A DNA stretch of 64,000 nt from assembly GCA_028753945.1 (NCBI GenBank), contig JAPNXP010000001.1, forward strand, positions 2,904,501 to 2,968,500, given 5' to 3'. The notes below the pieces were generated by a model that saw nothing but the letters and a program-made list of their open reading frames with translations, ran no database searches and was not told the origin of the DNA. The position numbers and the translations under genes were made by a program. The first letter of the stretch is position 1; the number at the start of each line of letters is the position of its first letter. The stretch comes from Hexactinellida sp. DTS-2022. Lineage: Eukaryota; Porifera; Hexactinellida. Below, in pieces: positions 34,475-44,737 of this stretch.

Positions 34475-35225
34475 GTCAGGATATAAGATTCCGTGACCAG
34501 CCTTGTAAGTTTACGTTTTATGCCTGATTGAGGCTGTTTCTTATAATTTAGGGTATATCTCGCGATTTAAGCTCCCATCCGGTCTCAAAAATTTGTGCAG
34601 AGTTTTTTATAGCGACAAATTCAAAGGGCCTCCTGCAATCATTTTGAAAAATCAAGGCTCCTCTCTGAACATTTCATAAATTGAGATCAGAGTGTTTTGA
34701 ACAGTATGCAATAAGTAATTGCTGCACTGAAATTTCAACTCATTCGGGACCATACTTTTAATTTTTAATTACCTTTTGAAGATCTTATCCTATATACATG
34801 CAATAACTTTATAACTGGCTATGTATTATGTCTCCTTGTAAATCTCGGTAATAGACCTAAATTTATGCTTCAAATCCCTTAAAAAAAAGTTAAAGAATGG
34901 ACCAGCCATGGTGACAAATGAAGTAGGAATCTTCAAAAGGTTATTACATTAAAAGTTTAGTCCCGATTGAGTTGAAATTTTCAGACAGCTTGTACTTATT
35001 GTATACTGTTCAAAAATACTCTACCTCAATTTATGAAAAGTTCAGAGAGGGGCCTTAATTTTTCAAAATGATTGCCGGAGGCCCTTTGAATTTGTCGCTA
35101 TAAAATAGTTTGCCCTAATTTTCAAGACCGGCAAGGGAGTTTAATTCGCGAGATATACAATAAAGTATCAGAATAAGCATAAAGCTTAACTTGCCAGAGG
35201 TTGGTCACGGAATCTTAGATTTTGA
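34475..35225. repeat. Fold-back with arms of about 275 bp
   Basis: The left arm (about 34488-34765) and right arm (about 34945-35217) are inverted copies. Matching blocks include AGATTCCGTGACCA, TATCTCGCGA, AGCGACAAATTCAAAGGGCC, CATTTTGAAAAAT and AACAGTATGCAATAAGTA. The arms differ by many substitutions, so it is older than the P fold-backs. Ends and duplication are not clear. It lies within the presumed ESRP intron. Confidence 0.8.
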
Positions 35226-35606
35226 CCCTACTAATTTGGCTGTGAATGCCAAATTACGAGTATTTTTTTTCCGAATTTTCATTCACCTGACAAATAGTAT
35301 ATATGGCATGTACTAGAAGTCTTCTGGTCTAAATATCCAAAGTGGGTGATAAATATGCCATTTACATACTAATAACCACGTTATAAAAAGTAGTTTTGAT
35401 ACCGCCACACAACCCGGCTCAAACTCAATTTGAAAATTAACTTTTTATTTCCAGGTAGTTAATTTTATTTTGTTGCTGCTTTTCATGGTTTTCTGTTCAC
35501 GAATAAACACAGAAATTTCATGTCAATTGGTTCAATGGAAGTGCCACTACCAAGCTCCAGAATTGACACCCCATAAATCAGATATCAGATTATATTTAAA
35601 GTATAG
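35226..35606. other. Non-coding spacer
   Basis: Nothing supported. Confidence 0.4.
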
Positions 35607-36047
35607 CATAGCCTACTCAAATCAGGCCTCACAATCGAATGGGGATTTTGGACCAGGGATGCGGTCGATGCCGAACAATTGAATCCGCATTCCTGACTAA
35701 TTTGTGGTAATTTAGTTCAACAAACTGTATTATATATGAACCTAAACATTTACATTATATCTAACCCTGAAATTAAACTTAACTTCTTCCATTTTGACTA
35801 TTTACGGTAATATATGTAGATTTTAATCAAAGTTAAATACAACATTAACTATGTCTACTAGCAAACATAAATTTAATTACTAAGTTTGTTTCCTCAATAC
35901 ACATAAACTTTATTCCGTCATAGAGTGCTTTTGTTGTCTCCCGATAACTTCCTATAGGCTTGAATGTGGTCATACATGTGTGGAGTTATTGTTCATCTTG
36001 ACTTATTAAGTAAACAGGAATTAAAATAAATAAATTTAACTAGGGTA

Positions 36048-38927
36048 TTAAGAGCTAAATTTTATCAATTTACGTTTTTCAATTCCTCTGCATGCAACCA
36101 TAGAATTGTAATTTTTGACTTTATTTGCTATCATGCAATTTCCTGAAACGAATAGCAGCCTGTGCAGTATTGAAAATCTAACAACATCACAAGAAGGACA
36201 AGTATTTCTCCAAATATCACAATCATGGTTATCCACTATAGAATTCAATGCAAGCTCCACGAGAATTTTCCTCGCTGGCCCTTCTAACAATGCACCCATC
36301 AACTCGCTATTATTTTGGATTATAGAAAATATCTTCCAGAGCGTAACAACTGATTCCAATACTATTTCTGTTGGATATTTTAGGCGTCCTCGATCAGAGA
36401 TTTCCAAGAGCTTATACTGAGATACGAATGCTTCATCAACTAGTAAATCTTTATCGATAGTTAACATATCCAGACATAAGGTACATGGTACAATTTTTTT
36501 CAAATATTGGTTTGTGGAGTATCCTGCAATAAAAGCTAAAGATTGAAGTGTTGGTATATCGCAATCAATAATCGATAGATCTGATATTTCATTTAAGAAA
36601 ATGTCAAGGTTGATCTCACTGCCCGATGAGACGCTATCCTTAGAGGAAAAGGACTGAATAAATTCTTGTACTGAATAATTACTAGAATCAGACTGGCTTG
36701 AAAATAGTTTTAAGATGCTTGAAACCTTCCGACGACTTTCGCTTTCTATTATCTGAAGATAAGAAACATGGTAATTGGCACCTGACATCATACGGTATAG
36801 TCCAAAATGGTGCTCTGAAGGATCTGTCTGCAAGAAAGACGTTAAGATGTAAGAATAACCACAGTTGCCTGTTAGATGATTAGTTATTTGAGGTAGCACA
36901 AGACAGGCATGTCTAAAGCTGGTGAAAGTTTGTTTGCTTAACTTCCCATCTTTCTCAGGTAGCGATTGCCAAGCTTCTAACCAAAAGATTATCTTAGTCA
37001 ATAACGAAAAGCGCTCGTAATTGAAAGAAAATGGTCGAGATAGTGGGTCATTTAAACGAACATGTTTAAAAGGGACATTTACATTAAAAAATTTCCATAA
37101 TGAGAGTAGAATTTCAACGAATTCTGAAGTGTTATTTCTATATGACGCACAACGTTGCTCGTTTTGAATAGTTAACACAGCAATGGTAGATTCATGAATA
37201 ACCTTTAAAACTAACTTCACATTCTGACGTTCCAAACTAGAAGGATAACATGATTTCAATGTCAAGCATGGAGCTAGTTTGGCCAAGCTTTCCTTCTCAG
37301 AATTATAGAGAGTACGGATATCTTGAAAAGAAGCTGAACACAATCTCTGAGGGAAAGAACAAGAATCAGATCGAATATCTTCGAAATTAGGAAAGATGAA
37401 ACTTTTAGCGTCAGATTTCAGGTTCAACCAATTGTTACGAATAGATTTTAATATGTGTACGAAATCAAATGTAAGAAAAAGGACTCTACTATTATCACAA
37501 GGATGGGGTACCTTAATTTCCAGATCACCAACAGGAGAGAACAACTTAAAGAGTTTCACGTTAAGTGGGTAGTTGTCCGTTGAAATGATCTCAACTAATA
37601 AGCCACAAACCTCAACATCTCGAATACAAGATTTGACAATGGTAAATATCTTCTCTGCAGATAAAGATGCACATGGCAATAAACGAACAATGCAGGACCA
37701 TTTTTTCTGAAGACTCGAGACCATGATAGCTAATACAGTTTTCGTAGGATCATCAGGACATATATTGGGACCAATAATTTTGCCTCCCTTGTATGATATA
37801 TCGGGTTTTACGTGAATTTCATCCATTTGGAGAATATCATGCTTTTGTTCAATAGAAAAAGAATGCGTTGCTTGCCTAAGGAATGGAAAGAATTCGTTTT
37901 CGAGCCCAAAGGAAGAATACAGTTTTTCCAAAGTATTGAAGTGAGGAAGGGATAGACAAGACATATGCTGGAGATACTTATAACAAGCAGGAGATATAAG
38001 TTGAGTTTTGAGAGAGAGAATTTGAGTGAGTATGTTGTATCTACGTCGAATTTTGGGAACAAGACTATTTTCTAGCTGGCATTGAATGAATTGAAGTCGA
38101 TTAAGTTCTGGAGACGCGGATGTTTCTAAATCCGAAGTGGTATGCATAATATCGATGGCTTGTTGGATGTGAGCTTTCGCTGAAGATATATGGGATGCAG
38201 TAGTTGAGTCAGATTTCTTAGATGATTGACAGTGATGAGGCAAAAAATACAGTTCATTCAGAACAGACTCAAGATGTCGAATATCACTGAGGCAACTTAA
38301 CGAAAGTGGAAATGTCTCATTTTCACAAAATGCCTTTATGGAAAGATCGAATTTTACTAACAGATAGACATCAACGAGGATACGAGAATTCTCCAAATTA
38401 GGACGCATAAAAATTGAGCTATGTTCATCTGGGTACCATAATGACCAAGTTTTAGGTATAGAAATAAATGATAACTTATCTTGGAGATCCTGAAAACTTG
38501 TAATCTTGAACTTGTCATTCTCTTCTGTATCAGTTTTCAAGCTAAGTGTCAAAGCTTGATTGAGTAATTCATCTTCTTTAGAGTCGAGAGACAGGCGACT
38601 CCGCTTTGTTGCAGATTCAGAAAAGTAATAGGGACATCCTGGTAGAAAAACTGGTACAGCACCATCTTTCAGCTTGGGATTAACTCTTGGAATTTCCCTA
38701 AAAGTACCGTCTCCATTGGGAACCCTGTGTGTGTACTCGATATCTTCATCCCGAAAATGCTTCACGAAAACGTATACACCCTTTAGTTGATCTATATCAT
38801 CTCTGCGGAGTGCCCGAGCCCAAGCGTGTCTGATTTGGTCTGGTTTCTGGGGCATCTTGAAAAGAGTAATCCTTTCTTCAGATTTATAGTTGCTTTTGCA
38901 ACCAGGTGCCGAACAACTAGTTGGCAT
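36048..38927 (-). CDS. P-element transposase with THAP domain, uninterrupted frame
   Basis: The protein should bind the element ends and cut and join DNA in the nucleus. I start it at Met 22 of the open frame (38927) because MPTSCSAPGCKSNY is the usual THAP start; this gives 959 residues. THAP spans about 1-65. The RNase-H-like core has MDEIHVKPDISYKGG (Asp at 369), ISTDNYPLNVKLFKLF (Asp at 451) and the family block FDFVHILKSIRNNW (about 487-500). The late QTDPSEHHFGLYRMMSG carries the catalytic Glu at about 705. These match the P transposase layout, with the GTP-binding insertion expected between the second Asp and the Glu. Odd: the third zinc ligand is missing. The segment reads GVYVFVKHF where YVC.KHF is expected, and the relic at 44.9 kb still has IIYVC. 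One base change (TGC to TTC at 38766-38768) explains it. Catalytic residues look intact; DNA binding may not be. Confidence 0.93.
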   Translation of the reverse strand: MPTSCSAPGCKSNYKSEERITLFKMPQKPDQIRHAWARALRRDDIDQLKGVYVFVKHFRDEDIEYTHRVPNGDGTFREIPRVNPKLKDGAVPVFLPGCPYYFSESATKRSRLSLDSKEDELLNQALTLSLKTDTEENDKFKITSFQDLQDKLSFISIPKTWSLWYPDEHSSIFMRPNLENSRILVDVYLLVKFDLSIKAFCENETFPLSLSCLSDIRHLESVLNELYFLPHHCQSSKKSDSTTASHISSAKAHIQQAIDIMHTTSDLETSASPELNRLQFIQCQLENSLVPKIRRRYNILTQILSLKTQLISPACYKYLQHMSCLSLPHFNTLEKLYSSFGLENEFFPFLRQATHSFSIEQKHDILQMDEIHVKPDISYKGGKIIGPNICPDDPTKTVLAIMVSSLQKKWSCIVRLLPCASLSAEKIFTIVKSCIRDVEVCGLLVEIISTDNYPLNVKLFKLFSPVGDLEIKVPHPCDNSRVLFLTFDFVHILKSIRNNWLNLKSDAKSFIFPNFEDIRSDSCSFPQRLCSASFQDIRTLYNSEKESLAKLAPCLTLKSCYPSSLERQNVKLVLKVIHESTIAVLTIQNEQRCASYRNNTSEFVEILLSLWKFFNVNVPFKHVRLNDPLSRPFSFNYERFSLLTKIIFWLEAWQSLPEKDGKLSKQTFTSFRHACLVLPQITNHLTGNCGYSYILTSFLQTDPSEHHFGLYRMMSGANYHVSYLQIIESESRRKVSSILKLFSSQSDSSNYSVQEFIQSFSSKDSVSSGSEINLDIFLNEISDLSIIDCDIPTLQSLAFIAGYSTNQYLKKIVPCTLCLDMLTIDKDLLVDEAFVSQYKLLEISDRGRLKYPTEIVLESVVTLWKIFSIIQNNSELMGALLEGPARKILVELALNSIVDNHDCDIWRNTCPSCDVVRFSILHRLLFVSGNCMIANKVKNYNSMVACRGIEKRKLIKFSS

Positions 38928-39084
38928 CTGCTGGTGTTTAATAATTAAATAGTATCTGGTATAAATCGGGAAAAATATCGACTGGAGCAAAAAAGATAGA
39001 TATAATATACGAATATTAATTAAAAAATAAAATTTGATTTTATAACAGGATATAATGCTATATATTATGGGTGAATTAAATTTA

Positions 39085-39327
39085 TAGGGCTGAAACGAAT
39101 ATACCTAATTTTCGAATATTCGTTCTAAATGATTGAACGAATATTCGTTCGTTTGCAAACGAATATTCGTTTGGACGAATATTAGATGATCAAAAACCTA
39201 TTTTCCAATGTATTTTGTCTCTAGAAATTGATTTAATGCTTAGTCTTCCAAACGAACGAATATTCGAATATTCGTTCGTTTAGAAAAAGGTTCGTTCGTT
39301 ACATTTCGAATATTCGTTTCAGCCCTA
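39085..39327. mobile_element. CGAATATTCG-rich MITE inside the P element, 243 bp
   Basis: Ends TAGGGCTGAAACGAATAT and complement. The body is packed with AACGAATATTCGTTCG palindromes. The TAGGGCTG end is hAT-like; flanks (AATTAAAT, AATTAAAA) resemble each other but are offset by three bases, so the duplication is not certain. Confidence 0.7.
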
Positions 39328-39856
39328 AATTAAAATATCAAAAATTAAAAATAATGTTTCCGGTCATGAACTAGTTTGTAAAAAAATATGACCCAATTTG
39401 TAAAAACCTTGTTGTTTCAAATACCAGGTCAACAAATTTATTCCAAAATATAGGTTTCAAAATTTTGGTATTCCGGCTTCGACCGCATCCCTGGTCCAAA
39501 ATCCCCATTCTATTGTGAGGCCTGATTTGAGTAGGCTATGAGTATAGTTATTCAGTTGTCGACCATTCCATTATATTTAGAATAATTTGGGCTAAATCCG
39601 CAGTTATTTACCCTTATACCTAATAATTATTGATAAATCTCTACTTCTCTATTTGGGGTATTTAAAAGCTTAATTTCTGTTCTTTTAATGATATTTCTTT
39701 TTTCTGGTAATTTCCTTCATAATCTAGATAGTGAGCTATAAATCTCTGATACCTCAATTTACTGTCAAACTGTACTAGTTACACAAATTTTGACCATTTA
39801 TTTGAATTTTACCCACCAATATGACCCTTGATTATAATTTGAGATTGATTGTTCAA

Positions 39857-40112
39857 TAGGGGCGTAAACTTGGGGTGCTCGGCGGGTGCCTGGCACCCTG
39901 ATGACTGTGATGTCATGGTGCCAAAGGTGTCTGGCCTTTGGCATTTTCAAACCGAAATTAATCCTACAAACTTAATTTAGCTGATGGCGTGCTAAATAAT
40001 CTTTTAATTAAGTCACGAAAACACAAAATGAATAGTTATCCAGAAAAATATAAAACTAGGATGAACAAAGTGTCGTGGCACCATGGGTATTTTGATTAAG
40101 TTTACGCTCATG
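39857..40112. mobile_element. hAT MITE family B, copy 1, 256 bp
   Basis: Ends TAGGGGCGTAAACTT and, in complement, CATGAGCGTAAACTT. Perfect 8-bp duplication TTGTTCAA at 39849-39856 and 40113-40120. A second copy in opposite orientation is at 59615. Confidence 0.92.
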
Positions 40113-40467
40113 TTGTTCAAGGTGTATTATATTTATTATTCCCTTGCCACTTATAGCATTTGTTACCACTATCTACATGGCAAATTTGAATCGGAAACAT
40201 GTTGTCTCAATATTAATCCATTAACAAATCTATATTACAGATTTTCAATATGAATAAATTATTGCCAAACTTGTATTCTATGACAATTTTGGACTTAGAA
40301 TTCCAATAATCATTCCCCCTTCTAGTTGCATTTACAGTGGTTTTATTTTTTAGCATCTCCCCTGTTAGCAACATTGCTCTGTTAGCTACCAATTTACATT
40401 CCCATCAAAAGCATGGGGAATTCTATAAAGTCAAGTTCCCCTCAGCAACTCGCTTAAGTGCAATATT

Positions 40468-41952
40468 TAGGGTGACCATTGTCCAGTTTTTTGGGAAAAA
40501 TTTCTAAATTGTCCAGGTTTGTGATTTGTCCAGTTTTTGTCCAGTTTTTTCCCCAAATTTGGAATCTGTCCAGTTTTTGTAATTTTTTGACCACCCAGTC
40601 ATTTTATATAAGTAGTTTGACTAATCTTTGTCTTATAATCCTTTATGTAATGTTTCTAATAGCATTTGATTGCGGTATATTATCGATAATTTTGTACAGG
40701 ACTGGTCATTTTATATGGAACCATAACCCAACCTGAAATTCAAGTTTCATATTAGTATTCTCAAAATTACATCTTGCATGTCTAATTGTTCATTATTTTT
40801 CGTATTATAAATCCTGGAGTGATAGCAAAATATTATTTTCCCAATCTCCAAAAAAATTAATAGTTGGTCTCATTTGTATTCCTCATTTATCATAGAATTT
40901 TGTCAACTTAATTTCAACATTTGTATTTATAATTTCATTTTATTTCACATCATCTATATATAAAAAGAGGAATTGTTGTTTGTTTGTTTGTGTGTTTATT
41001 TGTGTGTTTGTTTGTGTGTTTGTTTGTGTGTTTGTTTGTTTGTCCAGAATTAATTGGAAAGACTACGAGTCCCAGAAAGCTGAAAATTTGTATACAGGGG
41101 TAATTTTATACTGCGACAACGATCTATTGGTTTTTGAAGAGAAATATTCACATTTGAAGGTGTCAAAATTTGTTAGCCAATTAAATTCGAGGGTTTGTTA
41201 TTATGGATTATCAGCTTTAATCAATCAGTATAAATAGATTGTGCATAATAGAAATATTTTCTGAGGCTCCAATTTGATTGATTGAAAATTAATTCATTTA
41301 ACCAATCAATCATTTGTCTATTCTATTGCCTGTTTTTCTTTTAATATTATTCTGATTCGAGCTTTCTTATCGTGCAACTGAAATTTATTGAGCTATTAAA
41401 ACTCATTATTGATGTGATTGCTTTTGGGGAGGGAAAGGCCGCGAAGCGGCCGTTAATTGTATCGGTAGTGCCTAACACGAACGAACAAAAGTCGCGAAGC
41501 GACTTTTGTGAGAGAGTGATCCGTCGCGAAGCGACCGAGACCGAAGGGCTCGTATATCAGAATATTTAAAGTTCTTATTTAGTAATATTGTAGTAATTGG
41601 GCTATAAATTATATGCAATTAGCTCACGTTAATCCGAATTGGAAGTTAATACAGACAAATTTTGATAGTCCCCTGATTTAGATATTATCGAGAGTGCCTA
41701 TAAACTGAGGTATATTTTCTATATTACTAAAGTAGAATAGAGTATAAACTATGGGTTATCGTGAATTTGAGTGAACAATTTTTACATGAAATTATATCCT
41801 CTTATATATCAGAGTATGGAATATACAATTTTAGCACTCCTACGCTCATAATATGAGATTTATTGCGGTTTTAGATTTGTCCAGTGTCCAGTTTTTTTGG
41901 CCAATAAATGGAAAATGTCCAGGTTTTCGGTCAAAGCCATCTGGTCACCCTA
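40468..41952. mobile_element. hAT non-autonomous element, 1485 bp
   Basis: Ends TAGGGTGACCATTGTCCAG and, in complement, TAGGGTGACCAGATGGC. Perfect 8-bp duplication GCAATATT at 40460-40467 and 41953-41960. Several GTCCAGTTTTT repeats near the left end recur near the right end. A Helitron end lies within. Confidence 0.9.
40953..41560 (+). mobile_element. Non-autonomous Helitron nested in the hAT element, 3' end approximate
   Basis: Starts TCTATATATAAAAAGAGG after an A, followed by a GTTTGTTTGTGT tract and GTCCAGAATTAATTGG, parallel to the autonomous Helitron start at 5492. Toward 41437-41555 it holds hairpins GGCCGCGAAGCGGCC, AAGTCGCGAAGCGACTT and GTCGCGAAGCGAC. I could not find a clean CTRR end, so 41560 is a guess. 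The 85-aa frame starting in the GTTTGT tract is a by-product of the repeat. Confidence 0.65.
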
Positions 41953-42583
41953 GCAATATTCCTTTATTACAACCTCTTTTATGGTGCCAGGTGAGTTATG
42001 TTTCCCTATAAGCAACTTAAAGTTGTAAATAGACAAACAAAAGTTCATTTTTAGCAACTCTAAGTTACTAATAGACGAACAACAATTACATTATTGCACA
42101 AATAATAATATTAATGATTTACTATAAAGTAGTACACATACGTAATGTGTCGACATATTTAGGTTGGTCATGTGACTTGAGAATTTAAATATATGCCTAA
42201 ATAAATCTATGCTCTCTAATTTCAAATCTTTTTTAAAGTATTTTTATATTATTTAAATTATCATTTTCAAAATGTTTGCTATCCAAATTTGGGTATCTGT
42301 TATATTCCTTTCCCGGTCCATTGGCTTCTTTCACCATTTTTCAGGCAAACTGTTTGCTTTTATGAAACCAGTATATGATCAAGAAATACCGTGAGGAGGA
42401 TGATGATGTGTATTTTCATTATAATTTCTACTACTTATTATATTAATTAAGAGAATCAGAATGACGAATAGCTACATAAAATCATGTTTACTCTTTCTAA
42501 ACAAAATCCCCCCTATTAGCAACTTCGCCTATTAGCCGCTATTTTTGCCACAAAACCCGAGTTGCAAATAAAGAACTCCACTG

Positions 42584-42797
42584 TATTAATATTTGAAATT
42601 TAGGATGCTGATTGAATAGTTTTCAAGCATACTAGTAAATTCTCATTAACAGTTACCCAAATGTAATTTTATAATTATTATTCATTCCGATTCCTGCACA
42701 GTGGCCAATCAGTCGTATTAGGTAAACTTTTTTTGAGTTCGTCGATTTGCTCCTAACGTTTCCTATTGATTCTGAAATACCTAACTTTCATTGAAAT
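42584..42797. other. Short spacer between elements
   Basis: AT-rich; includes the left duplication of the next MITE. Confidence 0.4.
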
Positions 42798-42929
42798 CAG
42801 AGGCGGCGCGAGGGTGGGCCAGGTGGTGCATGTGCCCCAGCTGAATTTAAGTGTGCCCAGTTTAATAGCCTGTGCCCCACCTGTGACGTTTTGTGCCCCA
42901 CCAGTGGCGGCTAGCTAGCGCCGCCACTG
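42798..42929. mobile_element. hAT MITE, 132 bp
   Basis: Ends CAGAGGCGGCG and, in complement, CAGTGGCGGCG. Perfect 8-bp duplication ATTGAAAT at 42790-42797 and 42930-42937. The core repeats GTGCCCCA.CTG. Confidence 0.93.
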
Positions 42930-43193
42930 ATTGAAATAGAATTCCTTAGCCAAATACCTTCGAGTGATTAAAATAGCTGTGTTTGAGTTCCAATTATCAT
43001 GTATGGTTCCATGCATATTTTCGATTTTAGAAAACCTATAAAGTTGCATTACTCATCTAAAATATATATTAAGCTTTCAAGTTGGGTGCGTAAACCTATA
43101 CAGTCAAATTTTGTCTAGTTTCCCTCATGTTATTTATCAAAATTCTTTTTCTGATGCTTTCAGTATCTCACTGGTTTTATAAAACCAATTTCA

Positions 43194-43941
43194 GTACATA
43201 ATGGATATAGTGATAATTGTGGGGACATTGAATTTTTCGCCAATAAATCACTAGATACAATATATCACTATATCCATTATATCACTATATCCACTGTATC
43301 ACTACATCTAATATATAACTGTATGCAGTTATAATCAGTATAATCAAATAACTTATCGAATTCAACCGGGGGGGGGGGGGGGGGCAATCTTAAGAATACT
43401 AACCCATAGGTGACTTCATAGGAAAATATATATTTTAGGGCATACCCCCCCCCCCCCCCCCCCCTCACGAAATACCAAGTACTTAACGAATTTATTGCTT
43501 TCCAAAAACACACTTTTTAATTTTTTTAACAATCTTAATTAGTCAGCAATTCTCACCTTTACGTGTGATAAGATTTAAAAAAATTTCCCTTAGTGTAAAT
43601 TCTTGATAATTTGCTGCAAAATTTCGCAATAATATTGATTCATACCATCCATGAAGTATCAGGTACTTCATGGATGTACCTTTCAAAATGGGACCCACCA
43701 CCTGGCTATGGGTCAAGTATCTGCCGATTGACCCCCCCCCCCTGATTCAACTGGAAACGATATTTATACAGTAAAATATGATGTTATGGGGTAGGAACGT
43801 CAAAAATTCAATATTCTTGTATAATCTGTGCACAAATTATCACTATAACAATGAAATTTATGTGGGATTTGCTCGGAGACAGACCTATAGAGGAAAAAAT
43901 TATCACTATATCCAATATATCACTATATCCATTATGTACTG
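43194..43941. mobile_element. TIR element with ATCACTATATCC repeats and G/C homopolymers, 748 bp
   Basis: Left end CAGTACATAATGGATATAG and right end its complement, followed by TA on the right (TT on the left). GATATAGTGATA-type blocks recur at the left end, at 43260-43310 and at the right end. A G run of about 17 lies at 43369-43384 and a C run of about 20 at 43446-43464. No coding frame. Confidence 0.65.
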
Positions 43942-44141
43942 TATAATAAAGTTATAATATAATATTCTTCTAATCTTAGAATTCGATCTTATATGGCCCA
44001 ATTTGTACAAGCGTGAAGTACGAAATATAAGTAGAGAGTACTCAATGAAAAACTGGTACTATGGATTGTTTAGATCTCCCATGAGATTTGAATACAGCAA
44101 TCATAAATAGATCAATATATATATATATATATATATATATA

Positions 44142-44318
44142 CAGTCAGCATCCGGTAACTCGAACCCTCAGGGGAATGAAAAATCCGTTCGAGATAACGA
44201 ATGTTCGAGTTAACGGGCATTCGAGTTACCGGATGTTGAACTAAGGGGAAATGAAAAATTTTTTCGAGATAACGAATATTTCGAGTTAACGGGCATTCGA
44301 GTTACCGGATGTTGACTG
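44142..44318. mobile_element. Pogo/Tigger-like MITE inside a TA microsatellite, 177 bp
   Basis: Ends CAGTCAGCATCCGGTAACTC and, in complement, CAGTCAACATCCGGTAACTC. It is flanked by TA, in fact by (TA)n runs on both sides (44116-44141 and 44319-44343). CGAGTTAACGGGCATTCGAG is repeated twice inside. Confidence 0.9.
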
Positions 44319-44535
44319 TATATATATATATATATATATATATAATAAATAAAATTTCAATTTATAGTTATTTGTTTAGAAAATAATTTATTTATTATGC
44401 AACCATAAATGCATTTTTTTACAATGTAATTGCACCTCCGTCTAACCACTGTTGAAATATGATCGTGATACCTGTTTTATTTTATTCATTTTCTATAGCT
44501 AATTAGGGATCCTGTTTTGTACTCCTTATCATGGA

Positions 44536-44635
44536 CAGTCAACTCCGCTTAATAGAGCTTCCGGTTGACAGATTTCTCCGCTTAATCGGGTCAAATCAAC
44601 CTGCCCCGAGGTGACTCTATTAATCGGAGTTTTCT
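44536..44635. mobile_element. Tigger-like MITE fragment
   Basis: CAGTCAACTCCGCTTAATAG at the left and, in complement, CAGAAAACTCCGATTAATAG at the right; TA only on the right side. Confidence 0.6.
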
Positions 44636-44737
44636 GTACTACTTTACTTCTACTTTTGATTCCTTCAAAATCTATTTTGTTAGCTTATTTCGTTAGTTAA
44701 GCCTCGACACCCAAGTTGATATTACTAAGTCACTCGG

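Larger units (their letters stand above)
35607..39540 (-). mobile_element. Complete P element, 3.93 kb, with 7-bp duplication
   Basis: Terminal inverted repeats of about 67 bp start CATAGCCTACTCAAATCAGG and match at nearly every base (one difference in the first 60, C or A after CACAAT). The flanks are AGTATAG on both sides (35600-35606 and 39541-39547), so the duplication is 7 bp. Inside are one uninterrupted transposase frame and a hAT-like MITE between the ORF start and the right end. The near-identity of the ends and the perfect duplication point to a recent insertion. Confidence 0.93.
40335..42583. mobile_element. TA-target (Tc1/mariner-like) non-autonomous element, outer shell
   Basis: Left end CAGTGGTTTTATTTTTTAGCA; right end in complement CAGTGGAGTTCTTTATTTGC; both flanked by TA. 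Subterminal GTTAGCAAC / TTAGCAACT motifs occur near both ends and again at 42.0 kb. No transposase frame. A 1.5-kb hAT element is inserted inside, so the shell is the older of the two. The pairing of the two ends is inferred from their similarity. Confidence 0.6.

Noticed and set aside
38928..38990. Upstream extension of the P transposase (MLQSIFFPIYTRYYLIIKHQQ)
   Set aside because: It lies before the standard THAP start MPTSCSAPGC and does not resemble a THAP N-terminus.
40980..41237. 85-aa frame MFVCVFICVFVCVF
   Set aside because: Its start is the GTTTGTGT tract of a Helitron end and the rest has no similarity to a protein.
43277..43513. 78-aa frame with Gly and Pro runs
   Set aside because: Produced by the G and C homopolymers.
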